Below are positions 43,332 to 51,615 of a DNA stretch of 64,000 nt, one piece after another. Position 1 is the first letter of the stretch. Each line of letters opens with the position of its first letter. The position numbers and the translations under genes are program-made. Source of the DNA: HKCCE3408 sp039183205 (GTDB taxonomy: Bacteria > Pseudomonadota > Alphaproteobacteria > Rhodobacterales > Rhodobacteraceae); NCBI GenBank assembly GCA_039183205.1, contig JBCDBR010000020.1, positions 1 through 64,000 of the forward strand, written 5' to 3'. The notes beneath the pieces are model-generated. The model worked only from the letters and a program-made list of their open reading frames with translations. It was not told where the DNA came from and made no database searches.

Positions 43332-43817
43332 CTAATTCACCAGAAGAGCCTGGTCGCGAGCTTCGGCGAACAGAGCCGGCGGCAATGACAGCTCCAATGC
43401 GGTACCGGGCCCAGTCAGACGCATAGCCATCCCAGCATTGGCTGCTTGCTCAAAAGCGGCCTCACTAAAGAAGACAGTGCCAAGATGGTAACCGATACAG
43501 CGCCCATTGCCGGGGCAAAACGCCTCAATCCGCGGAGACGGTTCAAAGTCGAGCGTGGCCTGACCGCTGATAGCACGATCAATGTCGATACGCGGCCGGT
43601 TTCCACCGGATCGCTGCGCCAGTTCGACGATGAATACACGGTTCACACCGTGAAAGACGACCCTGGCCTCGGCAATAACAGCATGGCGAATGTGCGATGA
43701 GACCACCCGATGATCGGAATGAGCAGCGGTAACGCCCGTCGCTACAGAGAATACGCCCGGCCCGGCTGCGACGGACGCAGGAAGGACTAAGGCAACAAAA
43801 AACAACCAGATACGCAT
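43332..43817 (-). CDS. Secreted hypothetical protein B (paralogue of the gene at 42723)
   Basis: A 161-residue protein with a signal peptide (MRIWLFFVALVLPASVAAG). The mature part has CPGNGRC near residues 100-106 and ends LELSLPPALFAEARDQAL, echoing CSGFRC and IDLVIPAEIFAQAS in the protein at 42723. The two genes point toward each other with 114 bp between. No function was recognised; the disulfide is likely, as both cysteines are in exported protein. Confidence 0.75.
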   Translation of the reverse strand: MRIWLFFVALVLPASVAAGPGVFSVATGVTAAHSDHRVVSSHIRHAVIAEARVVFHGVNRVFIVELAQRSGGNRPRIDIDRAISGQATLDFEPSPRIEAFCPGNGRCIGYHLGTVFFSEAAFEQAANAGMAMRLTGPGTALELSLPPALFAEARDQALLVN

Positions 43818-43996
43818 AAAACCCCTGACTAGTTAAACAATCTTAACAATCGGTGAATACCACAGTATTTGACCTGCTGGCCAGTTTGTTCTATGTGCCC
43901 GCCTAGCCACGGGATCCGCCCGCGGCATGACGCGGGGCGCGCCGAAGATCATGCGCTCCATAGACGGTGCGGGCAAAGTCCGCCAAATGGATGTAC

Positions 43997-45409
43997 ATGA
44001 TTAAATTTTCTGAGCTCGACCTTAATGCTAAGGTCCTCAAAGCGATCGCCGAAGCTGGGTACGAAACCCCGACACCAATCCAAGAAGGCGCCATTCCGCC
44101 TGCGCTTCAAGGCAAGGATGTGCTTGGCATTGCGCAAACGGGCACCGGTAAAACGGCAAGCTTCACGCTACCGCTGATCACCGCCTTAGCCCGCGGCCGG
44201 GCGCGCGCGCGAATGCCGCGCAGCTTGGTGTTGTGCCCAACCCGGGAACTAGCCGCGCAAGTAGCTGAAAACTTTGACATCTACTCAAAGTATCTCAAAC
44301 TGACAAAGGCGCTTTTGATCGGCGGTGTGAGCTTTAAGGATCAGGACGCGCTAATCGATAAGGGCGTCGATGTCTTGATCGCAACACCCGGGCGCCTTCT
44401 TGATCATTTTGAGCGTGGAAAGCTCATCCTGTCGGACGTCAAGATCATGGTGGTCGATGAAGCAGACCGGATGCTCGATATGGGGTTCATACCGGATATC
44501 GAAAAGATTTTCAGCCTCACACCCTTCACACGACAGACACTGTTTTTCTCGGCGACGATGCCGCCAGAGATTGAGCGGCTGACAAATACATTCCTGTCAA
44601 ATCCGGGCAAGATCGAGGTGGCGCGCCAATCGACGACATCGGACACGATCACCCAAGGCCTGGTGATGTTTCGCGGATCCCGCCGCGACCGCGAGGCTAC
44701 GGAAAAACGTGCATTGCTACGCGCAATGATCGAAAAAGAAGGCGAGGCTTGCCGGAACGCGATCATCTTCTGCAATCGCAAGGTCGATGTCGACATTGTC
44801 GCTAAATCCATGAAAAAGCATGGTTTAAACGCCTCACCCATCCATGGTGACTTGGATCAAGCGCATCGCATGCGGACGTTAGACGGCTTTCGCGACGGCT
44901 CGATTACCTTTTTGATTGCGTCCGATGTGGCCGCGCGCGGATTGGACATCCCCGATGTCAGCCATGTCTTCAATTTTGACGTGCCAAGCCATGCAGAAGA
45001 CTATGTGCACCGCATTGGCCGTACGGGACGCGCTGGCAAAACGGGCACCGCCCTAACGATATGCGCCAAGCGCGACGAGAAGTACTTGGTCGAGATCGAA
45101 AAGCTGGTTGCCCACGAGATCCCGCGGCTGGAAAGCCCGCTCCCCCAACCTGAGACAGCCGATCAAAAGCAGCCGGAGGAGAAACCGGCGCGCCGCTCCC
45201 GGAACAAGCGCACAAATAGCCAAACGGTCACTTCGGCTGAGCGGCCGAGGCGCGATGGCGGGCGCAACAATGACACCAGTCCCAACTCCGTTGGTATGGG
45301 AGATCATATGCCCGACTTTATCGCGCTAAGTTTCGCCGAACGTCGCGGCGAAGAGACCGATGCTAAGGCAAAACGCAGCAGCGCGGCGCATGAGGACGAT
45401 GCCGCTTAG
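43997..45409 (+). CDS. rhlE: DEAD-box RNA helicase (RhlE type)
   Basis: A 470-residue ATP-dependent RNA helicase. All motifs are present: the Q motif (YETPTPIQEGAI), AQTGTGKTASF (I), PTRELAAQVAEN (Ia), VVDEADRMLDMGF (II), FFSATMPPEI (III), ASDVAARGLDIPDVS (V) and HRIGRTGRAGKTG (VI). The C-terminal tail is basic and Arg/Lys/Asn-rich (about 390-450) and ends in a short conserved-looking piece (DHMPDFIALSFAERR). Start at 43997; an ATG two codons earlier is also possible. The last four bases overlap the converging rnj gene. DeaD or CsdA naming is possible. Confidence 0.9.
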   Translation: MIKFSELDLNAKVLKAIAEAGYETPTPIQEGAIPPALQGKDVLGIAQTGTGKTASFTLPLITALARGRARARMPRSLVLCPTRELAAQVAENFDIYSKYLKLTKALLIGGVSFKDQDALIDKGVDVLIATPGRLLDHFERGKLILSDVKIMVVDEADRMLDMGFIPDIEKIFSLTPFTRQTLFFSATMPPEIERLTNTFLSNPGKIEVARQSTTSDTITQGLVMFRGSRRDREATEKRALLRAMIEKEGEACRNAIIFCNRKVDVDIVAKSMKKHGLNASPIHGDLDQAHRMRTLDGFRDGSITFLIASDVAARGLDIPDVSHVFNFDVPSHAEDYVHRIGRTGRAGKTGTALTICAKRDEKYLVEIEKLVAHEIPRLESPLPQPETADQKQPEEKPARRSRNKRTNSQTVTSAERPRRDGGRNNDTSPNSVGMGDHMPDFIALSFAERRGEETDAKAKRSSAAHEDDAA

Positions 45410-47082
45410 GCCATCAATCGGCTGACCATCACCGTCACTTCGGGACGTTTGCCAATTTCGGCCTGGCAAATTTGACGGGCGGCACGGGTAATCGCCTCAT
45501 CAAGTTTGTCGTCGTTTTCGACCGTGCGGTCGTCCAAACGCGGCAACATCTCTGCGATACTGTCCTCGATTAGCTCGGCCAGATCTGCGCCATCGCCGGT
45601 CACCTCAGGAAGACCGCGCAAGCTCACCCAGCTATCTTCCAAAATTGCATCTTCCTCATCCACAACCAGCGCGACCACCACAAGACCGTTGAGCGCAAGC
45701 TTCATCCGATCACGGATGACACCGTCAAACGCGCCAACAAGGGCGCTGCCATCGAGATAGGTGCGCGCAACCTCGATATGCTCAACCGGGCCAGGTTGAT
45801 TGCCAGAAAGGCTCAGCATCGTGCCATTGGCGGCGATCAGACCCAGAAGGCCGCTTTTTTCCGCCACGCGCGCATGGCGTTGCAAATGCCGATACTCGCC
45901 ATGGTTCGGAACCAAAATTTGCGGCCGCAAAAGCGTGTGCATGGTTTCCAAATCAGGCCGGTTGGCATGGCCAGAAACGTGGAAAAACCCTGCCTCGCCA
46001 TCGATAACATCGACGCCTTGTTCGGCAAGTGCGTTCTGAATGCGGGCAACACCGATCTCGTTGCCTGGGATGGTCTTTGACGAAAACAAGAACGTGTCGC
46101 CTGCTGTGAGTTCATGGCCCAAATAAGAGCCACGCGCCAACGCCGCCGAAGCCGCGCGCCGTTCACCTTGGCTTCCCGTGACCAAGAGCATTAGGTTTTC
46201 ACGCGGGATTTCCGTTGCATCCTCAGGGCTTACGGTCGGTGGGAAATCGGTGAGTACACCGGCCTCGACGGAGGCTGTCACCATCCGTTTCATCGCCCGG
46301 CCCAAAAGACAGATTGTACGGCCCGCGGCGTGACCGGCTTCGGCAAGGGTTTTCAGCCGCGCCACGTTTGAGGCGAACGTGGTGGCAACAACCATGCCGT
46401 TTGCATTGGCCACAAGTTGCCCGATGGGACCGGCCAATTGACTTTCGGACCGCCCGGGATGCTCGGAAAAGACATTTGTGGAATCGCAGATCAAGGCCGC
46501 CACCCCGGCATCGCCGATCTGGCGCCACATATCCGCATCGAATGGTTCCCCGACGATAGGGTCGGTGTCGATTTTGAAGTCACCGGAATGTACAATGCGC
46601 CCGGCGGGAGTATCGATCACGAGGCCACTTGCCTCGGGGATCGAATGGCTCACCGGTGCGAATGACACGGTGAACGGACCGGCCTCCAAAGCTTCCGGAT
46701 AGGGCTCACAGATACGAAGGATCGCGTCCGGATCGTGCCCCGCCTCTTCGAGTTTTCGCGCCGCATGGATCGCGGTAAACCGGCGGGCGTAAACCGTGCA
46801 GCCAAGCCGCGCCCAAAGATGCCCAAGTGCGCCCAAATGATCTTCGTGAGCGTGGGTGATAAAGATACCGTCAAGCCGGTCCGCACGCGCCTCTAGCCAA
46901 GCGATATCCGGCAAGATCACGTCGACGCCGGGTTGGCCGTCCATGTCGGGAAAGCTGACCCCGATATCGACGAGGACGAACCGTTCAGCGTTTTCCGGGC
47001 CATATCCGTAGACGTAGCAGTTCATCCCGATCTCCCCCGCACCGCCAAGTGGGAGATAAATCAACCGCGCTGAAGCATTCAT
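45406..47082 (-). CDS. rnj: Ribonuclease J
   Basis: A 558-residue metallo-beta-lactamase/beta-CASP nuclease with 5'-3' exo- and endonuclease activity in RNA turnover and rRNA maturation. The metal motifs are FITHAHEDHLGALGHL (H-x-H-x-D-H) and HSGDFKIDTD; GSQGERRAASAALA and FHVSGHANRPDLETM are the beta-CASP parts. Length is typical. Its start overlaps the coaX stop by 4 bp, so it closes a run from nuoN through birA and coaX. Confidence 0.95.
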   Translation of the reverse strand: MNASARLIYLPLGGAGEIGMNCYVYGYGPENAERFVLVDIGVSFPDMDGQPGVDVILPDIAWLEARADRLDGIFITHAHEDHLGALGHLWARLGCTVYARRFTAIHAARKLEEAGHDPDAILRICEPYPEALEAGPFTVSFAPVSHSIPEASGLVIDTPAGRIVHSGDFKIDTDPIVGEPFDADMWRQIGDAGVAALICDSTNVFSEHPGRSESQLAGPIGQLVANANGMVVATTFASNVARLKTLAEAGHAAGRTICLLGRAMKRMVTASVEAGVLTDFPPTVSPEDATEIPRENLMLLVTGSQGERRAASAALARGSYLGHELTAGDTFLFSSKTIPGNEIGVARIQNALAEQGVDVIDGEAGFFHVSGHANRPDLETMHTLLRPQILVPNHGEYRHLQRHARVAEKSGLLGLIAANGTMLSLSGNQPGPVEHIEVARTYLDGSALVGAFDGVIRDRMKLALNGLVVVALVVDEEDAILEDSWVSLRGLPEVTGDGADLAELIEDSIAEMLPRLDDRTVENDDKLDEAITRAARQICQAEIGKRPEVTVMVSRLMA

Positions 47083-47852
47083 CCGTGGTCCTTGTTAAAT
47101 TTGTGGATCACGGTCAATCCGTGCATCGTTAAATCGTCTTCGATGACGTCAAATAACACATCACCCTGCGAGAACAACGGCGCAAGCCCGCCCGTGCCCA
47201 GAACGCGCATGGGCCGATCATATTCGCCACGAATGCGCGCGCAGATGCCTTGGATCAAACCCACATAGCCCCAAAAGACGCCGGATTGCATGCATGCCAC
47301 GGTGTTTGTCCCGATGACGGCTTGGGGCTTGGTCACATCCACATGCGGCAGCGCTGCGGCCGCGCGGTGTAGCGCTTCTAGGCTGAGATTCACGCCAGGT
47401 GCGATGACACCGCCGATATAGGCGCCGTCTTCGGCAACCACATCAAAGGTTGTCGCGGTGCCAAAATCGACCACAACCAGATCGCCACCATGGCGGTCAT
47501 AGGCGCCTGCGGCATTGACCAATCTGTCCGGCCCAACTTGCGTACCCTCATCGACCCGCGGCGGCCGCGGCAACAGACAATCCGGCCTGCCAACCACATA
47601 TGGTCGGGTGTTGAAATAGCGATCGCACAGAACCCGGAGGTTAAAGACGACGCGGGGCACGGTGGACGAGATGATCACTTCATCGATCACCACATCCAAT
47701 TTATGGTGATGCAGAAGGGTCGACAGCCAAACGTAATATTGGTCCGCGGTGCGCTGCCATTCGGTCGAGGTGCGCAACGTGCACAAAAATGCGGACCCGT
47801 CCCATACGGAAAACACAGTGTTTGTGTTGCCGCAGTCGATACAAAGCAACAT
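47079..47852 (-). CDS. coaX: Type III pantothenate kinase
   Basis: CoaX (257 residues) phosphorylates pantothenate at the first step of coenzyme A synthesis. It belongs to the ASKHA fold: CIDCGNTNTVFSVWDG (phosphate 1), GPDRLVNAAGAYD, VVDFGTATTFDVV (phosphate 2) and GGVIAPGVNLSLEAL. Type III enzymes resist CoA feedback. The start is 27 bp after birA and the stop overlaps rnj by 4 bp. Confidence 0.96.
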   Translation of the reverse strand: MLLCIDCGNTNTVFSVWDGSAFLCTLRTSTEWQRTADQYYVWLSTLLHHHKLDVVIDEVIISSTVPRVVFNLRVLCDRYFNTRPYVVGRPDCLLPRPPRVDEGTQVGPDRLVNAAGAYDRHGGDLVVVDFGTATTFDVVAEDGAYIGGVIAPGVNLSLEALHRAAAALPHVDVTKPQAVIGTNTVACMQSGVFWGYVGLIQGICARIRGEYDRPMRVLGTGGLAPLFSQGDVLFDVIEDDLTMHGLTVIHKFNKDHG

Positions 47853-47879
47853 GGGCGCCAGCCTCCTTGCGCCGCGGCC

Positions 47880-48638
47880 CTAGAGGTAAATTTCGGCCGC
47901 TGAGATCACCTTTTCGCCTCCAGGCGTCGCAAGTACAAGGGCGCCGGTATCATCGATGCTTTGGAACGTACCGTGGGTAGCGGTCTGCCCAATCCGCGCG
48001 GTGATCATGCGGCCAAGACTTGCCGCATCGGCCAGCCAGGCGGCGCGTATAGGACCAAAACCATCCCGTACAAATACCTGTTCCCAATGGGCGTAGCTGG
48101 TGGCTAACGCTGCCAAAACGGTTGTTTGCGGTGCATCAAAGGGCTTGCCCAACGCCTCGTCCATTCCAATCGGCGGCACGGCATGTGGCTCCAGCGCGGC
48201 TGGATCGGGGGTTTGCCCCATATTGAGACCGATGCCGACGGCCACATGGCTCGGCGGGCCGCCGCTACTTTTTGTTTCAAGCAAGATGCCGGCAAACTTT
48301 CGTCCGTCGATCAGGACATCGTTTGGCCACTTCAGGCCTATTCGGACAGGCGCCAATAGCTGCGCGGTCATGTCTCGTAGGGCAAGTGCGGCAACGAATG
48401 AACGTTGTGCGGCCGCAAGCGCCGAGCCTGGATTGGGCAAAGACAGGGTTGCCGCAAAGGCGCCGCGCGGCGCAATCCAAGGTCGGCCACGTCGGCCACG
48501 GCTGTGGCTTTGTCGTTCAGCGAAAATCCAAGTCGGACGCCGCAGTTCAGCGGCGCGGCGGGCGGCCTCGTCCATCGTGCTGTCCACGGCGGCCAATGCG
48601 ATCTGATCGTAGCCCTCAGGCCAATGATCACTCAACAA
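47880..48638 (-). CDS. birA: Biotin-[acetyl-CoA-carboxylase] ligase
   Basis: BirA (252 residues) activates biotin as biotinyl-AMP and attaches it to carrier proteins. The catalytic domain shows VDSTMDEAARRAAELR, QSHSRGRRGRPW (biotin loop; consensus GRGRxGRxW), LKWPNDVLIDGRKFAGIL and the SH3-like C-terminal piece. It lacks the N-terminal DNA-binding domain of E. coli BirA, so repressor function is not expected. Its start overlaps the nuoN stop by 11 bp. Confidence 0.95.
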   Translation of the reverse strand: MLSDHWPEGYDQIALAAVDSTMDEAARRAAELRRPTWIFAERQSHSRGRRGRPWIAPRGAFAATLSLPNPGSALAAAQRSFVAALALRDMTAQLLAPVRIGLKWPNDVLIDGRKFAGILLETKSSGGPPSHVAVGIGLNMGQTPDPAALEPHAVPPIGMDEALGKPFDAPQTTVLAALATSYAHWEQVFVRDGFGPIRAAWLADAASLGRMITARIGQTATHGTFQSIDDTGALVLATPGGEKVISAAEIYL

Positions 48639-50064
48639 GGGTCGCAGCCGCCGCCTCGGCTAGGGCCTCGATCCCAAAAAGATTGACCACACCGAAGACC
48701 ATAATCGCCGCACACACCATCAATCCGAGCCATGGCATCGCGCTCATGCGGGCATCAAGACCCTCCGTCTCAGTGCCGAAATACATGAAATAGACGATGC
48801 GCAGATAGTAAAACGCACCGATCACCGAGGCAACGACACCTGCAACGGCTAACCAGGTCAGCCCCGCATCGACAGCCGCCAAAAGAACCGCGTATTTGCC
48901 AAAAAACCCAACCAGCGGCGGAACCCCCGCAAGGCTGAACATCAAGCATAAAATGGCCAGTGCCTTCAACGGCTCCTTCGTTGCGAAATTATTCAGCGCA
49001 TGGATGCCGGTGATGTGTTGGCCGTCGCGTTCCATCGACAGGATGAACGAAAAGGTGCCGATATTCATCACAACGTAGATCGCCATGTATATCAGCATCG
49101 CCTCGACCCCGGCCTGTGTTCCGGCCGCCAGGCCCATCAGGGCAAAGCCCATATGGCTGATCGAGGAATACGCCATTAGGCGTTTGAAGTCCCGCTGGCC
49201 GATCGCGGCAATCGCGCCGAGAAACATCGAAACCACAGCCAAAAAAGCCAAGATCTGCTGCCAATCCCCCACAACGCCGCCAAAGGCGTCGTGCACGACA
49301 CGGGCAAAAAGCGCCATGGCCGCGACCTTGGGCGCTGTGGCGAAGAAGGCGGTGATGGGCGTCGGGGCCCCTTCGTAAACGTCTGGCGTCCACATATGAA
49401 ACGGTGCGGCAGACACCTTGAACGCAAATCCGGCGCACAGGAATACCAATCCGAAAAGCAACCCAATGGGTGTATCACCTTGCGCCGCCTCAATAATACC
49501 GGCAAAATCTGTTGTTCCAGCAAAGCCGTAGGTCAATGAGGCGCCGTATAGCAGAACACCGGAACTGAGCGCGCCAAGTACAAAGTACTTCAGCCCGGCT
49601 TCGGTCGACCGCACACTGTCGCGGCGCAGGCTGGCCACGACGTAAAGCGCAAGCGATTGCAATTCCAAACCCATATAGAGCGTCATGAGATCGCCGGCCG
49701 AGACCATGACCATCATGCCCACAACCGCGAGAACGATCAAAAGTGGGTATTCGAACCTCAACAAATCGAGCCGCGCCATAAAGTCCGCCGAAATAACCAA
49801 AATGGCCGCCGCGGACAGCAGGATGGCAACCTTGGCAAATCGCGCAAACGCATCATTGACGAACAGACCATCCCACGCGATCTGCGTGCCGCTACCTGAA
49901 AACCCGATGAATAGGGCCATCACGACGAAAAGGGCCGCGGTCCCCCAAGTCAGAGCCATCGCGATCCGGTCTTTGAGCGTGTAAACAGCCGCCAGCAATG
50001 CCCCCATCGCGTAAACCGCTAGGATGATCTCTGGCATTACGATTGCAAGGTTATCTGCAAACAT
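48628..50064 (-). CDS. nuoN: NADH-quinone oxidoreductase subunit N
   Basis: NuoN (478 residues) is one of three antiporter-like proton-pumping subunits of complex I, with about 14 helices. Marks are LYMGLELQSLALYVVASL (Glu/Lys helix), AAPFHMWTPDVYEGAPTPITA and the broken-helix stretch AYSSISHMGFALMGLAAG. The gene is 9 bp downstream of nuoM and its stop overlaps birA. Confidence 0.96.
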   Translation of the reverse strand: MFADNLAIVMPEIILAVYAMGALLAAVYTLKDRIAMALTWGTAALFVVMALFIGFSGSGTQIAWDGLFVNDAFARFAKVAILLSAAAILVISADFMARLDLLRFEYPLLIVLAVVGMMVMVSAGDLMTLYMGLELQSLALYVVASLRRDSVRSTEAGLKYFVLGALSSGVLLYGASLTYGFAGTTDFAGIIEAAQGDTPIGLLFGLVFLCAGFAFKVSAAPFHMWTPDVYEGAPTPITAFFATAPKVAAMALFARVVHDAFGGVVGDWQQILAFLAVVSMFLGAIAAIGQRDFKRLMAYSSISHMGFALMGLAAGTQAGVEAMLIYMAIYVVMNIGTFSFILSMERDGQHITGIHALNNFATKEPLKALAILCLMFSLAGVPPLVGFFGKYAVLLAAVDAGLTWLAVAGVVASVIGAFYYLRIVYFMYFGTETEGLDARMSAMPWLGLMVCAAIMVFGVVNLFGIEALAEAAAATLVE

Positions 50065-50073
50065 CGCGGCTTC

Positions 50074-51615
50074 CTATCGGCTCGCCACATCGCGGTTAGG
50101 CGCAAAGGCCTCAACCGCTGTGTCATATTGCAAGAGCAGCGCCTCCACCGAGGGCCCAATCGCGTCGGTGATTAGGCTGGGATAGACGCCCAGCAACAGG
50201 GTCATAACAATAAGCGGCGCAAAGATTGCGCGTTCACGCAAGTTCATATCTGTGATGGATTTCAGGCTCTCCTTGATCAGATCGCCAAAGACGACGCGGC
50301 GATAGAGCCACAAGGCGTAACATGCCGACAAGATGACCCCGGTAGCGGCCAAAACACCGATCCACGTGTTTTCGCGAAAAACGCCGATCAGGGTCAAAAA
50401 CTCCCCGACAAAGCCGGATGTGCCCGGCAAGCCAACATTTGCCATGGTGAACAGCATGAAAACCAGCGCATATGCCGGCATGCGCACCACCAAGCCGCCA
50501 TAGGCATCGATATCGCGCGTATGCATGCGGTCGTAAATGACGCCCACGCACAAAAACAAAGCACCCGATACAAAGCCATGACTGATCATCTGAAAGATCG
50601 CGCCATCTACGCCTTGTTGATTGGCGGCAAAAATCCCCATGGTCACAAAACCCATATGCGCAACAGAGGAATAGGCGATGAGCTTTTTCATATCCTCCTG
50701 CATCATGGCAACCAGCGAAGTGTAGATGATGGCGATCACCGATAGCCACATGACGAACTCAGCCATCATGTCCGATGCCACCGGAAACATCGGCAGAGAG
50801 AACCGCAAGAAGCCATAGCCGCCCATCTTCAGAAGGATGGCTGCCAATACGACCGATCCGGCCGTGGGCGCCTGAACATGCGCATCCGGCAGCCAGGTGT
50901 GGACCGGCCACATCGGCATCTTGACTGCGAAGGACGCAAAGAAGGCAAACCACATCAAGGTTTGCATCCCGCCGACGACCTGCCAGCCTGCAACTTCCAT
51001 CGTGCCGGCGGGGAATTGATGCGCCAGCAGCAATTCGATGTCGGTTGTGCCCGCGTCGACATACATCGCCACCATCGCAACCAGCATCAGCACCGAGCCC
51101 AAGAAGGTGTAGAGAAAAAACTTGAAGGACGCATAGATCCGGTCCTTTCCGCCCCAAATTCCGATGATCAAGAACATCGGGATGAGGCCGCCTTCGAAGA
51201 AGAGGTAAAAAAGCACAAGGTCCAAGGCCACGAAGACGCCAATCATCAGCGTTTCGAGAACTAACAGTGCCATCATGTATTCTTTGACGCGCGTGTTAAC
51301 GCCCCAGCATGCGGCAACGACTAAGGGCATCAAGAAAGTGGTCAGCAAAACAAACAGAACGCTGATACCGTCTACGCCGACCTTGTAGGTCAAGCCAAAC
51401 AACCACTCTGTTTCTTCAACCAATTGAAACCCAGTCTCGCTCGGGTCAAATTGAAATAGGATGCTAATCGAGACGATGAACGTCGCGGTCGTCGCTGCCA
51501 GCGCCAACCATTTAGCGTTGCGCTGCGCGTCTTCGTCGTCACCCTTCAGGATCGCCATGAAGATCACGGCCAGGAGCGGCAGAAACGTGACGATGGACAG
51601 AAGGTTGTCGAACAT
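50074..51615 (-). CDS. nuoM: NADH-quinone oxidoreductase subunit M
   Basis: NuoM (513 residues) is an antiporter-like subunit. Typical parts are YLFFEGGLIPMFLIIGIWGG, MPMWPVHTWLPDAHVQAPT and AYSSVAHMGFVTMGIFA. The start at 51615 is chosen because the ATG shares its A with the last base of the nuoL stop TGA. A frame going further upstream lies in nuoL. Confidence 0.96.
   Translation of the reverse strand: MFDNLLSIVTFLPLLAVIFMAILKGDDEDAQRNAKWLALAATTATFIVSISILFQFDPSETGFQLVEETEWLFGLTYKVGVDGISVLFVLLTTFLMPLVVAACWGVNTRVKEYMMALLVLETLMIGVFVALDLVLFYLFFEGGLIPMFLIIGIWGGKDRIYASFKFFLYTFLGSVLMLVAMVAMYVDAGTTDIELLLAHQFPAGTMEVAGWQVVGGMQTLMWFAFFASFAVKMPMWPVHTWLPDAHVQAPTAGSVVLAAILLKMGGYGFLRFSLPMFPVASDMMAEFVMWLSVIAIIYTSLVAMMQEDMKKLIAYSSVAHMGFVTMGIFAANQQGVDGAIFQMISHGFVSGALFLCVGVIYDRMHTRDIDAYGGLVVRMPAYALVFMLFTMANVGLPGTSGFVGEFLTLIGVFRENTWIGVLAATGVILSACYALWLYRRVVFGDLIKESLKSITDMNLRERAIFAPLIVMTLLLGVYPSLITDAIGPSVEALLLQYDTAVEAFAPNRDVASR

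Noticed and set aside
43830..43850. CtrA-like site before the secreted protein B gene
   Set aside because: TTAA-N6-TTAA is present, but the spacer is 6 rather than 7 bp, so it does not fit the consensus.
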